From assembly GCA_038323575.1 (NCBI GenBank), contig JBBQHB010000112.1, forward strand, positions 1 through 14,441: a stretch of 14,441 nt of DNA, read 5' to 3'. The stretch's first letter is position 1, and each line of letters begins with the position of its first letter. Shown here in pieces: positions 14,384 to 14,441 of the stretch. Below the pieces are notes generated by a model. That model was not told the DNA's origin and did not search any database. It saw nothing but the letters and a program-made list of their open reading frames with translations. Made by a program: the position numbers and the translations under genes. This DNA is from CAINVV01 sp038323575 (GTDB lineage Bacteria; Bacteroidota; Bacteroidia; Bacteroidales; Prolixibacteraceae).

Positions 14384-14441
14384 TAGGGCGGGAGCCGAAG
14401 GGGCTGAGCCCCAAGTTACTGGTTTTCAGTATAGTGTTCTC

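Overview
The window reads as chromosomal DNA of a Bacteroidota bacterium, probably Bacteroidales or a close relative. Several things point that way. Promoters have the TAnnTTTG -7 element that is typical of the phylum. There is a NigD-like lipoprotein with acidic residues just after the lipid-anchored cysteine. A secreted S9 peptidase closely resembles the DPP5 type known from Porphyromonas. Threonine synthesis uses an ApgM-like protein in the place of a classical ThrB. No tRNA, rRNA, CRISPR array, integrase or transposase gene was seen.

Left part (about 157-8256, all minus strand). In transcription order the genes are bcp/prxQ (peroxiredoxin), recA, thrA (aspartokinase/homoserine dehydrogenase), a DUF6508-like gene, a GIY-YIG nuclease-like gene, an ApgM-like gene that is probably the homoserine kinase, and thrC (threonine synthase). 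bcp-recA-thrA are separated by only 9 and 5 bp and look cotranscribed. thrA, the ApgM-like gene and thrC together cover aspartate phosphorylation, aspartate-semialdehyde to homoserine, homoserine phosphorylation and threonine formation. The aspartate-semialdehyde dehydrogenase gene (asd) is not in the window. The DUF6508/GIY-YIG pair is visibly AT-rich, unrelated to threonine synthesis, and sits between thrA and the ApgM-like gene, so it looks like a horizontally acquired insert.

The spacers of this thr region are unusual. Each one next to a host thr gene holds short direct repeats with a period of 7 bp (or 9-10 bp), several touching or overlapping the stop codon of the gene before. A copy of an imperfect repeat of about 55 bp lies at 157-210 and, inverted, at 2902-2958, so the apgM-thrC segment is framed by inward-facing inverted repeats. 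None of the other spacers in the window has such arrays.

Right part (8257-14441). A divergent promoter region separates bcp from a secreted or periplasmic protein with TPR-like N-terminal repeats and two tandem SPOR domains. It is followed by clpS (N-degron adaptor of the Clp protease), and, convergently with overlapping stop codons, an integral-membrane ICMT-family methyltransferase. A 307 bp spacer then precedes a NigD-like lipoprotein and a DPP5-like S9 peptidase. The window ends in a probable promoter and GC-rich leader for a gene outside it.
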